The notes beneath the pieces were generated by a model. That model had not been told where the DNA came from. It saw only the letters and a list, made by a program, of their open reading frames with translations, and did not search any database. The position numbers were made by a program, and so were the translations under genes. DNA of 64,000 nucleotides. It comes from Tritrichomonas foetus. Its lineage: Eukaryota; Parabasalia; Tritrichomonadida; Tritrichomonadidae. Positions 19,878 to 30,440 of the stretch are shown here, piece after piece. The DNA lies in the NCBI GenBank assembly GCA_001839685.1, contig MLAK01001026.1, positions 23,253 to 87,252 of the forward strand, in the 5' to 3' direction. The first letter of the stretch is position 1; each line of letters starts with the position of its first letter.

Positions 19878-22646
19878 ATGACAAAAATCGATTTTTCGCA
19901 CCTTTCTGTGGTTGAATTCCATTTCAACCAAGAAATATTCTCCATACCGTCCTCTCAAATTTGCAACAAAACAACTCGCGAAATTTTGGACCTTGTGAAA
20001 CAAAGAAATAAATTGCCAGCTGATTTAAATTTACAACTTTCAATTATCAGCCTAGAAAATAATGTTGATATTGTTCTTCCCTACACAGTCAATCCTTTTG
20101 ATTTATGCTCATCACTTTTCCATTTAATATCCGAAACTTTCAGCCAAAAAGCAGAATATTTTTTAAGTGTTCAAAAAGTGATAACAGAAGTTTTATTCCC
20201 TACTTTTTCATGTGAAATTCAAGTAATATATACAAATAATGATAAAACAGATTATTATAACTTACAAGTGTCGCTTCCTTATGATTCTGTCAATCCAAAA
20301 AGTATCAAAAAATTAACTCTAGAGGCGCATGGTGATGATGAAAATATCAATCTAGTACATATGTATACAATGAGTGGAGCTGAGATTGCATCTGATGAAC
20401 CAAATGACTTTTTCAATAGTACAGTCATTAAAGAAAGCAGTAACCAAACTGCAGCTTCTAATAAAAATGCCCAAAATCCCTCGGCTTTGAAAAGCTCTCC
20501 CAGCAGTCCTGCCTTTAAATTAGGAAACAATTCATCAAATCCGAAAGCAATGGATTTAGAATTTAAACGAAATTTAATCGAAAAGAAATATTATATTGGC
20601 ATTTTATTAGATATATCACATATCAAAACGATGGAACAAAGATTTCATGCATCTAAAGAACTGCTACAAAAAGAATTAGACTACTTTGAAGTAATTTCTA
20701 ATTTCAAAGCAAATACATATAAAGTTTTCGATTATTTAATTCACAAAAATTGTATAACTGCTGATCAACATTCTTTCTTCTTTCAATATTTCGACATCAT
20801 TGTTGAATTTCATCGAAATATACACCATGATCTAACTAAACAGAAATATACCTATTCAATGCTTATTGGCAAAATAATGAAGAAATATTCAAATCAATAT
20901 GCAGTCATTTATCAAAAATTCCTTGAACTTTTCCAACAAATTCAACCAAAATTAATTGAAGCTGAAAATTCATCAAATCAACGCTTAAAAAAAATCTTTT
21001 TGGATTTTGAAAAGTCGCCTTATTCTAAAGGAATTTCATTTATGTCTGTTTTACATAACGTCCCACAAAGATGTCCAAGAATCTGGCTTCACCTTAAAGA
21101 AATCTTAAAAGGAACGCCAAAAGGACATCCTGATTATAAATATCTTGTTCAAGCTAAAAAAGAAGTCAGAGCCAATAACCATAAAATGGATGAATATATT
21201 GATACTTTATCAAGATTGTCATTCATTAATGAATTAAAGAATACAGTTGTTATTTCAAAATTAACTAATGAGTATATGTTTAATGGAAAGTTTTTAGTTC
21301 CAAATAAATTCAAGAAAGTTTTTATTTTATATAAGGATGACTTAAAATATGAGTTGGTTTTCTTTGTTGGTGAAATTTGGCTTCTTTATGTCGTGCGTGA
21401 AAATAAACGAGTTATTCGTGGCCGTTATTTGTATCCTTCATTATCTCTTGAAGTTCTTCCATTTGATCGTATTTTATTACGCTCAAGATATGAAAATTTC
21501 ATTCTTAAGTCTGAAGCTATAGAAGCTTGCAAAAATATAATGAATACATATAAAGCACAAAGTGAAGCAGCTTCGCCATTTGTATTCAATTGGCAAATTG
21601 CTGATCAAAGCCGTTCAATTTCATATTTAAATAGTAGCATTGTTTTCTTGAATAATTGTGTTTATATCTTCGGTGGAATTAAAAGTAGTTCACAAATAAG
21701 TCAAGAATTCGTTTGTTATGTTCCACAAACGCATAAAGTTGTAACCCTTAAAATCGCCCCAACTTTACAAAGGCACAGCTCAGCATATACGGTATTTTCA
21801 AATAAAATATATATTTTCGGTGGTGTTGATGTAAACTATAAGCCATTGAATGATTTATGGGTTTATGATCGACAGAAATGGACACAAATTGTTCCAGCGA
21901 ATAAGTTCAACCCGCCAGCAAGCAATAAATACGCACTTACAACTTTCCAAAACAAGCTTTTCTTAATTGGAGGTGAAAACAACAAACTTTGCATGTATTC
22001 GTATCAAACATTCAAAAAAATTTGGAATCAAATTGAATATGATGCAATTACACCAATTTGTAACTTTGATGATCAACTTGAAATTTGTAAATTATCTGAT
22101 AATACTGCCATTCTGTTAATGAATTCATCACTTTATTATTTCTCTATTAATAATGGACGAGGTAAGATTTATCGCCCAATTTTAACAGGATTTGTTCCAA
22201 GTAATTTCAATAAGGCTAAAATGGTAAATGTTAACAAAAATATTGTTTTCCTGACACCTGATGCACAAAAGTTCATCTTCATAATGTCATCAGATTTTTG
22301 TTTCTCTTTCCCAAAGCTCACTGATGAATTAGGAAAAGTTAAGCTTGAAAACGAATCACTTTGTAGTGATGATAAAGGATTTTGGATCATTGGTGGAAGA
22401 GATCTGCACAAGAATGAGGATAATGATACATTATATAGAGTCAATGTAACATTAGAAAATATTAATATGAATAATAGCACCAATTCCAGTGTTGAAAACT
22501 TGATACAAAACAATGATACACAAAATGCAAATGCAAATACAGCAAACCAACAAAATTCGCAATGGGAACCACTGGTAGACACATTAGTAGACATTTTGAA
22601 GAATAATCCAAATGCGACAGAAACCGAAATCGATGAATGGGCTTAG
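19878..22646 (+). CDS. RhoGEF (DH-PH) protein with C-terminal kelch repeats
   Basis: This is a 922-residue protein. The N-terminal ~170 residues may be ubiquitin-like and are not firmly assigned. A DH (Dbl homology) domain occupies ~245-450: ELLQKELDYFEVISNF for the first conserved helix, and YLVQAKKEVRANNHKMDEY near its end. A PH-like domain follows (~455-565: FLVPNKFKKVFILYKDDLKYELVFF in part). Kelch-type beta-propeller blades come next (~575-850) with CVYIFGGI, KIYIFGGVD, LNDLWVYD and LFLIGGE motifs. Known for DH-PH proteins: they activate Rho-family GTPases and so steer actin. The kelch propeller probably gives localisation. The Asn/Gln-rich C-terminus is low complexity. The start at 19878 is the first ATG after the divergent promoter. 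Confidence 0.8.
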   Translation: MTKIDFSHLSVVEFHFNQEIFSIPSSQICNKTTREILDLVKQRNKLPADLNLQLSIISLENNVDIVLPYTVNPFDLCSSLFHLISETFSQKAEYFLSVQKVITEVLFPTFSCEIQVIYTNNDKTDYYNLQVSLPYDSVNPKSIKKLTLEAHGDDENINLVHMYTMSGAEIASDEPNDFFNSTVIKESSNQTAASNKNAQNPSALKSSPSSPAFKLGNNSSNPKAMDLEFKRNLIEKKYYIGILLDISHIKTMEQRFHASKELLQKELDYFEVISNFKANTYKVFDYLIHKNCITADQHSFFFQYFDIIVEFHRNIHHDLTKQKYTYSMLIGKIMKKYSNQYAVIYQKFLELFQQIQPKLIEAENSSNQRLKKIFLDFEKSPYSKGISFMSVLHNVPQRCPRIWLHLKEILKGTPKGHPDYKYLVQAKKEVRANNHKMDEYIDTLSRLSFINELKNTVVISKLTNEYMFNGKFLVPNKFKKVFILYKDDLKYELVFFVGEIWLLYVVRENKRVIRGRYLYPSLSLEVLPFDRILLRSRYENFILKSEAIEACKNIMNTYKAQSEAASPFVFNWQIADQSRSISYLNSSIVFLNNCVYIFGGIKSSSQISQEFVCYVPQTHKVVTLKIAPTLQRHSSAYTVFSNKIYIFGGVDVNYKPLNDLWVYDRQKWTQIVPANKFNPPASNKYALTTFQNKLFLIGGENNKLCMYSYQTFKKIWNQIEYDAITPICNFDDQLEICKLSDNTAILLMNSSLYYFSINNGRGKIYRPILTGFVPSNFNKAKMVNVNKNIVFLTPDAQKFIFIMSSDFCFSFPKLTDELGKVKLENESLCSDDKGFWIIGGRDLHKNEDNDTLYRVNVTLENINMNNSTNSSVENLIQNNDTQNANANTANQQNSQWEPLVDTLVDILKNNPNATETEIDEWA

Positions 22647-22889
22647 TTTTGAAAAGAGGCTGAAGTACCATTTTGTGACATTAATATCGTTGTTAGAATA
22701 AAATATCACTTAACAAGCATTGAAAATGGTGTCATATTTGTTTCCCCAATAGTTTTGATGATATTCATGAAGTTTCTACATAAATATGAGATTGAAATTA
22801 TTTTGGATTACTTATAAAAATTTTATCATATGCACGGAAATAATTTTTATTTAAAAACATATTTTCTTATATTTCGATATGAAATGCTT

Positions 22890-24164
22890 TCAAATATCAA
22901 TTTCTCTAACAACATCATTGTCGCTTAAGGAATCCATACTATTTTGTGATATATTTTCATTTGCTTCATCTACTTCCTGGTCATCGAGAAATGATAAGCT
23001 AGTAGGAGGCAAAAAGCCAACTGATGGTGGTTGATAAAAGCTATCTGGGTATCCATTATCATCCATTATATCATCTTTTATGACTTCACTTCCAAAATCT
23101 ACAGATTTACTTTTCATAGAATTTTCGGATATGAAATTTGCAGGATCCAATGAGGTACTCATTAATTCTATATTTAAGTGTGCAGGTGTTTTAAATCTTC
23201 CATCAGAATATTTTTCACTTACATGCTCTATATCCTGTGGAAATTGTGATCTACTAGATATTCTATCATCTCTTTGATTTGAAAAATTTTCATTTTCTTC
23301 TTCTTCAACTCTATTTGGTGGATTTCTCGAAATTTTATATGCTTTATATTTAATGCATGAATAGTTTATGATATAAAGCAGTACTCCAATAAATAAACAA
23401 AAAGCAATTAAAATTCCTACTATCATAGTGCTAGAAAGGTACTTCTTCTTGGTTGCTACTCCAATGACAAATCTTGGAACTGTTCCATCCACGATTCCCG
23501 TAAAATTATATTGTGGTGAACTTCCACGATGTGAGGTCATGTAAATGGAAACATACTCACTTTCCGTTATTTCTTCGTCCGTGACAATTTTTATAAGTGC
23601 TGGATATGAGATTGTTTTATTATAAGCTCCAATACCAGTCAAATTAACAATTTCCTGAGTTTCAGAATAAAAATAAATCCGGTTGGTTTTGTGCTTCAGT
23701 GCAAAGTTTATTTTATATTCTATTGATGGACCAGCAGCATTAAAAAGACAAAAAGTTGATGAATTCCTGAGTAACCCATTAGACAATGAAGCAACAATAT
23801 CACTATGTATTGTATTAGTGGTATATTTAATATCACAGTCACTTGGAAATTCAACCATTGAGTATTCAACCAATGAATCATCAATGGCTGATATTATTGC
23901 TGATCCAATATATTTTCCAAAGTATACTCCAATTTTCGAACTTCCTTGTGATATAGGAGAATAAACAACTTGCTGACCAGTAGAAGGATTGTGTGCTTGT
24001 ATACTTATTGATGCTTCATCCCATTCCCTCATAATGATCAAACCATTTGGACTCGTAAATGGTACAGTGAATATTTGCCCTTCAAACATGAAAAGGCTCC
24101 TCTGCTCCATAATGATATGCGAAGTTACTAAAACAACATACTGTAAAAAAAGTATAAAATTCAT
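22890..24164 (-). CDS. Type I membrane protein of unknown family
   Basis: This 424-residue protein has an N-terminal signal peptide (MNFILFLQYVVLVTSH). Its ectodomain of ~220 residues is probably beta-rich, with several N-glycosylation sequons (for example NST, NLT, NKT, NFT). One membrane helix follows (~246-268: TMIVGILIAFCLFIGVLLYI), then a ~155-residue acidic, Ser-rich cytoplasmic tail. The tail has no recognised motif apart from a run of Glu (VEEEENENF). I do not recognise the ectodomain. The long tail is unusual beside the short tails of the surface proteins at 4966 and 30953, and suggests signalling or sorting. Function unknown. Confidence 0.65.
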   Translation of the reverse strand: MNFILFLQYVVLVTSHIIMEQRSLFMFEGQIFTVPFTSPNGLIIMREWDEASISIQAHNPSTGQQVVYSPISQGSSKIGVYFGKYIGSAIISAIDDSLVEYSMVEFPSDCDIKYTTNTIHSDIVASLSNGLLRNSSTFCLFNAAGPSIEYKINFALKHKTNRIYFYSETQEIVNLTGIGAYNKTISYPALIKIVTDEEITESEYVSIYMTSHRGSSPQYNFTGIVDGTVPRFVIGVATKKKYLSSTMIVGILIAFCLFIGVLLYIINYSCIKYKAYKISRNPPNRVEEEENENFSNQRDDRISSRSQFPQDIEHVSEKYSDGRFKTPAHLNIELMSTSLDPANFISENSMKSKSVDFGSEVIKDDIMDDNGYPDSFYQPPSVGFLPPTSLSFLDDQEVDEANENISQNSMDSLSDNDVVREIDI

Positions 24165-24603
24165 TTGAAGCTTTTTTTCTCTGACGTCACCTCAAATAAA
24201 ACATCATTTATCTCAAAATTGTGAATATATCGGAACGATAGTTTACAATATATATACAAAATATTCATCAGAAATAATGCCCATTTGAATGATTACCGAT
24301 AAAAATGGTGAATTAATCTCATTGAAGAATTTTGAATATTGTTGTGATAAGCTGTGGAAACAGTTTCTTCTTAGTATTTTTGGTGAAAGCCAGAAAAATA
24401 TAACCTAAATGAATCACGCATTTTTTTTTTTTTTCCAGCTAACAATTAACATTATTTCATAATGTTTTGGGTGAAAATATGCACATCTTTCAAAGACATG
24501 ACCATTTTTTTACAAAACATGGGCATTGAAATATAAAAAAGCGTGAGTATAGGAAAATAATAACCAATAAATTACCTATATTATTCATCAAATCATTATA
24601 AAT
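24165..24603. other. Intergenic region between two minus-strand genes
   Basis: Promoter of the membrane-protein gene (24164) and 3' region of the WD40 gene. Contains a run of about 14 T at 24421-24434. No gene seen. Confidence 0.5.
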
Positions 24604-25629
24604 TTACACATCAGAGGATTCATCACCAGTTATACTATCGCCATCGCCATCACCTTGATCTTGGTCTTGGTCTTGGTCAAGAGAGTCGTCGAAACTTTGA
24701 CCATCACCTTTTACATATTTCCAGAGTTTTAAATTCATTTCATCTGGTCCACCGCCTGTTGCAACCATCATTTTATTCTGGTGGAAATCAATTGCATAAA
24801 GTGGTTCACTGTGTGCCTGTATAAAAGAGTGTGGAGTGTTCATTTTTGGACTGAAAAACAAAACCAAACCACCACTTATTCCGATTACAATATTTGTACA
24901 ACCTCCATAATACATAAAAGCGAAAGAGGTTACAAATGTTCCAGGAATATCAAGAGAAAATATTTTTTTAGTACCGCCAGAAGAGTTCAGCATTTTAAAT
25001 GTACCATTGGAGCAACCTGCATAAATTATTTTTCCAGATGGCTGAAACTTTACATCAGTGACTGGGTAAATTAATGAAACACTAACAGTACATAATAAAT
25101 CACGATTCCAAATTCGAATAAGGGAATCATGGGATCCGGTTATGAATGCTTCACCATCGCCTCGAAAAGAAATTCCAGAAATAGCCCTTGAATGTGCTTT
25201 AACTGATTTAGAATCTTCTGTTTCATCTGATGAAAGCAAAAACAGATCACCAGCTGTTGAACCAACCGCATACTTATTATTTACTAATGATGCATCAATT
25301 GAAAGAAAAGCATTTGAAGGATTACTAAACACTTTTGTTGTTGATACTGTGGCAATATTATATTTCCATACAGACCCACTTTCTGTGACAGAAAATATAG
25401 TGGTAGAATTTTTCCACGCTATTTGATTAATTGGTCCCTCACATGGAGGAAACTCCATAGATGGCTCTGATGCTAATGTTTCAAATATGAATAATTGCCC
25501 CACTGATGTAGATATACCAATTTTTTCTCCTTTCGGACAAAATTTTATGCAGGTAATAGCACCACTGTCCAAGTTGCAATCAACTACAAGATCAAAATCA
25601 CATGACATGTTGTAGCTAGAGTTATTCAT
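24604..25629 (-). CDS. WD40-repeat protein
   Basis: This 341-residue protein forms a seven-bladed-type WD40 propeller. The blades are degenerate, but the classic ones are visible: KAHSRAISGISFRGDGEAF followed by SHDSLIRIWNRD, and AHSEPLYAIDFHQNKMMVA ending in LKLWKYV. The C-terminal ~25 residues are an acidic Asp/Gln/Gly tract encoded by a hexanucleotide-like repeat. Length and single propeller resemble small scaffold WD40 proteins. The exact orthologue is not clear, so I give no symbol. A TATTTGGTCA motif lies 29 bases upstream of the ATG. Confidence 0.75.
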   Translation of the reverse strand: MNNSSYNMSCDFDLVVDCNLDSGAITCIKFCPKGEKIGISTSVGQLFIFETLASEPSMEFPPCEGPINQIAWKNSTTIFSVTESGSVWKYNIATVSTTKVFSNPSNAFLSIDASLVNNKYAVGSTAGDLFLLSSDETEDSKSVKAHSRAISGISFRGDGEAFITGSHDSLIRIWNRDLLCTVSVSLIYPVTDVKFQPSGKIIYAGCSNGTFKMLNSSGGTKKIFSLDIPGTFVTSFAFMYYGGCTNIVIGISGGLVLFFSPKMNTPHSFIQAHSEPLYAIDFHQNKMMVATGGGPDEMNLKLWKYVKGDGQSFDDSLDQDQDQDQGDGDGDSITGDESSDV

Positions 25630-25657
25630 TTTGATCTTGAAGAAGTATTTGTATCTT

Positions 25658-25667
25658 TATTTGGTCA
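25658..25667 (-). promoter_or_regulatory. Candidate upstream motif TGACCAAATA (minus strand)
   Basis: Reads TGACCAAATA on the minus strand, 29 bases upstream of the WD40 gene ATG at 25629 and oriented with it. Confidence 0.4.
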
Positions 25668-25773
25668 TAAAATCACCATACTTTTGTTAATAAAGGTAAA
25701 ATGAATTTCACCTATAATAAAACTATTTCGCCTAAACCGAAACCTTCATTTCAATAAATCTTTCATCATATAT

Positions 25774-25900
25774 ACATTCATATAGCATAAACATTCATAC
25801 AACATAAACATTCATATAGCATAAACATTCATACAACATAAACATTCATATAGCATAAACATTCATACAACATAAACATTCATATAGCATAAACATTCAT
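25774..25900. repeat. Minisatellite, alternating 17-bp units
   Basis: About seven and a half copies of a 17-mer alternate between two versions, CATTCATATAGCATAAA and CATTCATACAACATAAA, giving a 34-bp higher-order period. The repeat sits between the WD40 gene promoter and the 3' end of the MFS gene. The core CATTCAT is also the core of the 16-bp minisatellite near 48 kb. Confidence 0.9.
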
Positions 25901-26047
25901 CAAGCCTTCATACACTCTAACGTATCTAAGTAGAAATCTATCAAAAAGTAAATACAAAAACTTGTTAATGAATCAACAAATTACAACGAATAGTGATAGT
26001 AGAAATATTCTTTATCAAATAGTGTATATATTTATTCGCGTCTATAA

Positions 26048-27400
26048 CTAGTTGTACGTAGTAACTTCTGGCTTCTTTCCATAAGTTTCCTTAATGAAGA
26101 TACTTGCAACTACTGCAATTCCAGTGAAAATTGCATTTGGCAGCCACAGTCCAAGCGCGTAAGCACGTGGTGAGTGACCAGGTTTGCTCCAGTCTCCATC
26201 CGCAAGATGAATCAATTCAGGTGATGCAATTTGAAGGAGGCCTGTTGCGAAGAATGGGAAAAAGTTTGCACATCCAAGCATTGTTGCAGCAGTTGCATGA
26301 TTTGTCTCTTTCACCAAAGCATTCACGATTGTTATATTTGCGTTTGATCCTGCTGCAAAGAGGAAGAGTAAAATCAAAACTAAGACAGTTCCAATATTTT
26401 TCCTGATAAAAACGAAAGCAAGAGAGCAGAGGAAGCCGATTAAAGTTGATGCAAATAAAACCCAGCGTCTGCTATGGAAAATATTGGAAAGGAAAGGCCA
26501 CAAAGGTGATCCAATAATCATAGCCAAAGATAAAATAAGAATCATATAATCAGCAGACTTTTTCTCAATCATCATGACATCCTGAAGATATCTGCTGGCC
26601 CATAAAGCAGTCAGATTGTAGAAGGTTGGTGGTGAAAACAAATCCCAAACAACAAAAACGTAAAACTGTGGAGTACGAAGGACAATTCCCAAGTTTTTGA
26701 TTAATTGGCCAAAAACTGAAACTTTTCCACCATAGGCACCTTCTGACGCATCCACTGATGAAAAATTGTGAGCATTAATTGGCTTATTATCAAGGTTTTC
26801 ATATTCATCGAATCCAAAATCAGCAGGCTTCGTTTTCAGAAGGAAGAAGCAAAGAACGGCAACAATGACACCAACTATGGTGGATAAACGAAAGGCCCAT
26901 CTCCAGTCGATAATTTCACATAACGACGATAATGGGCCTTGCGCCAGGCATCCCCCAACTGAGCCCATTGCAAGCAGAATTCCGTTTGCTAGCGCATAGC
27001 CCCTTGGACTGTACCAGTTGGCGAGGATTCTGGTGACTGGAACGAATATCGGCCCGCATCCAATTCCGACTAAACAGCGAGCAGCGCACGATAGAATGAA
27101 ATTGCTTGATTGGCCCATTGTGATTGATCCGATGCCTGAAATTATGGTGAATAATGCGATCATTTTTCCCGGGCTGATGACGTCACCAAGAACGCCACCG
27201 ATTGGCTGCATAACGGCGTAGGTCCAAAAGTACATTGAACCGAAAATTGAGATTTTGTCTTCTGGCACATTTAAAGCTTCAGAAAGTTGCTTTGTTAAAA
27301 CAGTCGGCGTATAGCGGTAAAAGAAAATGAGCATGTAAGCGCAGCATCCGAGGATTAAAACGAGTGTTTGAATGAACGTGAAATTTAGTTTGGTGGCCAT
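26048..27400 (-). CDS. Major facilitator superfamily transporter
   Basis: This 450-residue protein has about 12 predicted membrane helices in two halves of six. Between helices 2 and 3 is the family loop GDVISPGKM, a variant of the MFS motif GxLaDrxGrr. The fourth helix region (RCLVGIGCGPIFVPVTRIL) and the fifth, YALANGILLAMGSVGG, match the sugar-phosphate/organic-anion branch. The central loop (~205-235) is hydrophilic, as usual. I chose the ATG at 27400 (MATKLNFTFIQTL). The frame stays open upstream to another ATG at 27445, which would add 15 basic residues (MYLANKKF...). Substrate is unknown. It lies on the same strand as the ABC transporter gene that follows at higher coordinates. Confidence 0.85.
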   Translation of the reverse strand: MATKLNFTFIQTLVLILGCCAYMLIFFYRYTPTVLTKQLSEALNVPEDKISIFGSMYFWTYAVMQPIGGVLGDVISPGKMIALFTIISGIGSITMGQSSNFILSCAARCLVGIGCGPIFVPVTRILANWYSPRGYALANGILLAMGSVGGCLAQGPLSSLCEIIDWRWAFRLSTIVGVIVAVLCFFLLKTKPADFGFDEYENLDNKPINAHNFSSVDASEGAYGGKVSVFGQLIKNLGIVLRTPQFYVFVVWDLFSPPTFYNLTALWASRYLQDVMMIEKKSADYMILILSLAMIIGSPLWPFLSNIFHSRRWVLFASTLIGFLCSLAFVFIRKNIGTVLVLILLFLFAAGSNANITIVNALVKETNHATAATMLGCANFFPFFATGLLQIASPELIHLADGDWSKPGHSPRAYALGLWLPNAIFTGIAVVASIFIKETYGKKPEVTTYN

Positions 27401-28103
27401 TTTTATGCTTTTATTTTTTGTGAATTTCTTATTGGCTAAATACATAAACAATGTTGTGGATTCATCAATTTTTTGAATAGCGCGAGTTAAAAAGATGAAA
27501 ATATATAGTCAATTTTGGTGAAAAAATTCAAAAAGGGAAATGTATGATCATTGAAATTTCTGTGATTATGAATGGGTTTCTGAAAAAGTTATTTTATTGA
27601 TAAGAAAAAAAGCATTGTTAATTTTATATTGATAATATATCTTGTCTTTTATCTTATTAATTAGTTTATAAAATAAATATATTATCTCATAAATATCTTT
27701 ATTTATTTTATAAATATAGTTTTTCAAGTTTATAAAAAAGTTTATATGGAATATATCAAGTTATCCATCACATGAAAAATTCCTGTAATTGTGCCTATCG
27801 TACGAAGATAATTGAATGTGTATTCAAATTTGAATCACTCGGCTGATCAAGATGTGAAATCATTTTTTTAGGTGATTGAGTGATGAGCTGATAGAAACAG
27901 TTATTTTTCGATGTAGTTATATTCACAAAACCCCATTAATTGTTTATGACCTCTTTTCCCGAAAGTCAAATTTCCGATAAATGATAAATCTAATTATTCG
28001 GCCTTTCAAAAATTTAAGGAAACTATAAATCACATTAGAGCAGTTTTCGAGTCGGTAATATTTATTCATAAATAATTATAATATTAACAAAAAGTCAAAA
28101 AAT
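27401..28103. other. 0.7-kb intergenic region
   Basis: Promoter of the MFS gene and 3' region of the ABC transporter gene. Strongly AT-rich (27600-27760); no gene or RNA recognised. Confidence 0.5.
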
Positions 28104-30440
28104 CTACTTATGCATTTGCTCAAATTCTTCATCTTCAATGAGTTTGATTAAGCTTTCTTCTAAATTTTGGATATGAATATCATACTTAACAAGATTCAAA
28201 GATTCTTTAGATTTTTCAATTTTTTCTAGAAGATCTGCCACACGCAAGTCTGCAGGCATAATAATACTTTTTTCTTTATCTGGATGTGGAATTGTATCAG
28301 GAATTAATTCATGAGCAAATTCAAGAAGTTGATCTCTGGTTGTTTCTCCCTCAACAATTGATAGAATATAACCACAATTTGTTTCCACCCTAAGTTCAGC
28401 AGGTGTTCCCATAAATGAAATTTGCCCTTTCACCATCACAAATAATCGACTACAAATTTGCTCAGCTTCTTCAAGAGCGTGCGATGTAATTAAAGAAGTA
28501 GTCTGCTTAAACATTGATAAAGTTTTCCAAATAGTTTGTCTACTTGCTACATCAACACCAGCAGTAGGTTCATCAAATATCATTAATTGTGGATTTGATA
28601 GTAAAGCTAATCCAATACACAATTTCCTTTTTTGTCCACCACTCAAGGAATGTGACTGTTTATCAAGTGAATCAGAAAGTTCTAATAAATTTAACAAAAC
28701 ATCTCTTTCATTTTCCAATTTCTGCTTTCCAAATTCATGTAAAGAACCAATTAATTCAAAATGCTCAGCAACCGTTAATTCATCAATTAAAACATTATTT
28801 TGAAAAACAATTCCTAAATTGTCATAAACTGTTCTATAATTTCCATTTACATTTTGTCCAAAAAATTTGATACTTCCATGATCAATATCAATTGTACCAA
28901 TTAAAGCATCAATTAATGTAGATTTTCCTGATCCATTTGGTCCAACCATAACAATGATTTCATTTGGGTTTATTGAACAACTCGCTTTATTTAGTGCATG
29001 CACTTCAATGTGGCCTTTATAAGTTTTATCAACCTGTTTAAGTTTTATAGCTGTTGATGATTCATTCATAACAGATTTTTTCTTATTTCGAGTTCGAAAG
29101 ATACTCTTCCATTTACTTCCATTAAATAAATTCTTCCATCCAAGAATTGGTTGTCCGTAAATTTTTTTATTATTAATCATAAACAAAACCATTATCAGAA
29201 ACATAAAAAGTGTGTTTACAATTTGTAAAATAATGGCTAAAGTCATTGTCATTCCATCGAAATCAATATTCATTTTGGAGAAAGTAAGAGGGCCTATTTC
29301 TTCTTTACATTTAGTAAGAACATAAAATGATGACATATAACCTTGACTTGGTGAAAATGCAGATAAAATAGTTAAAATAATACTTGGAATAGATGATCGA
29401 AACATTGAAAGAACCATAAAAATCACAGGAACTAAATAAATGATTAAATAATGGAAAGAAAATGCTACAGTTCCGAGAAAACAAGCAATACTGGAATAAG
29501 CAAAAAATACTCTTCCAAGTGCTGATAAAAGAGTTGAAATAAGTACAATGAAAAAATTAGATTCCTTTAAAGAAGGAGAAATGAAATATATTACAAAACT
29601 ATCAATAATAGCTACAGGTAAATGTTCTAAAATCATACAAAGAACAAAAGTTCCAAACATTTTTTGATCACTTAAGCCATTAATATTTAAATAAAAAAGA
29701 ACGCGATTAGTATTGAATTTGAAAATAGTATTTGAAGAAAAAAGTGCAATATAACAAAATGATAAAATTACATAATAACAAGTTACTGCTTCAAAACCAA
29801 ATGATGCTTTCATATTAGGATGTGCAAAGTACTTTGAGCTAAATTGGATATTTATAGGACCAGTTGTTGATTGATTTACATAATTTTCAGCAATAATATT
29901 CATCATTGCAGTGTTACTCATAGAAAGAGCATCTTTATTAACAATAGAGACATCAAAATTTTCACCACTAACCTGTTTATTTACTACTGCACCTATTCCC
30001 ACATTTGGTGATTCATAAAATATATCACGAATATTTTGAATATTTTCAAAACTTTGAATTTCGTTTTTTCCGGTGATTTGAATTAAATGATTTTGGAAAT
30101 TTTGAATAAATGATGATGAATTTGGGGCTAAAGTTATATTAATATTATTTCCATATATTCCTGTGGTTGATGAAATAAAATATTGATTTGAATTCCCGAA
30201 ATGAATTTCACTCGGGTCTGAATCCTCTTCAACAGTGTTCACTGCACTCATATCAATTGTTAATAAAACAACTGAAACAACAATAGATAATACGTAAAAA
30301 ACAAAAAATTGCTTGGTGATATCACGAAATCTTAATTTCCATAAATCTTTGAAAAATAACATCATTGGTGATAATTTGTCTTCGTATTCAACCTTTATTC
30401 CTGTTGTTTCTGAAGAAATTGATTCAGGATTCTGTTCCAT
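28104..30440 (-). CDS. Half-size ABCA-type ABC transporter
   Basis: This 778-residue protein has one membrane domain followed by one nucleotide-binding domain. The first helix (~42-62) is followed by a large loop of ~150 residues, as in ABCA proteins. Five to six more helices (~220-430) follow. The ATPase domain (~465-690) has a Walker A motif (VGPNGSGKSTLI), a signature (LSGGQKRKLCIGLALL), a Walker B motif (LMIFDEPTAGVD) and a switch His (TSHALEEAEQ). The C-terminal ~90 residues form the small regulatory domain typical of the A family. All catalytic motifs are intact. Canonical ABCA proteins are full size (two halves); this one is half size and would act as a dimer. The likely substrate is lipid by family, but this is inference. 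Confidence 0.87.
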   Translation of the reverse strand: MEQNPESISSETTGIKVEYEDKLSPMMLFFKDLWKLRFRDITKQFFVFYVLSIVVSVVLLTIDMSAVNTVEEDSDPSEIHFGNSNQYFISSTTGIYGNNINITLAPNSSSFIQNFQNHLIQITGKNEIQSFENIQNIRDIFYESPNVGIGAVVNKQVSGENFDVSIVNKDALSMSNTAMMNIIAENYVNQSTTGPINIQFSSKYFAHPNMKASFGFEAVTCYYVILSFCYIALFSSNTIFKFNTNRVLFYLNINGLSDQKMFGTFVLCMILEHLPVAIIDSFVIYFISPSLKESNFFIVLISTLLSALGRVFFAYSSIACFLGTVAFSFHYLIIYLVPVIFMVLSMFRSSIPSIILTILSAFSPSQGYMSSFYVLTKCKEEIGPLTFSKMNIDFDGMTMTLAIILQIVNTLFMFLIMVLFMINNKKIYGQPILGWKNLFNGSKWKSIFRTRNKKKSVMNESSTAIKLKQVDKTYKGHIEVHALNKASCSINPNEIIVMVGPNGSGKSTLIDALIGTIDIDHGSIKFFGQNVNGNYRTVYDNLGIVFQNNVLIDELTVAEHFELIGSLHEFGKQKLENERDVLLNLLELSDSLDKQSHSLSGGQKRKLCIGLALLSNPQLMIFDEPTAGVDVASRQTIWKTLSMFKQTTSLITSHALEEAEQICSRLFVMVKGQISFMGTPAELRVETNCGYILSIVEGETTRDQLLEFAHELIPDTIPHPDKEKSIIMPADLRVADLLEKIEKSKESLNLVKYDIHIQNLEESLIKLIEDEEFEQMHK

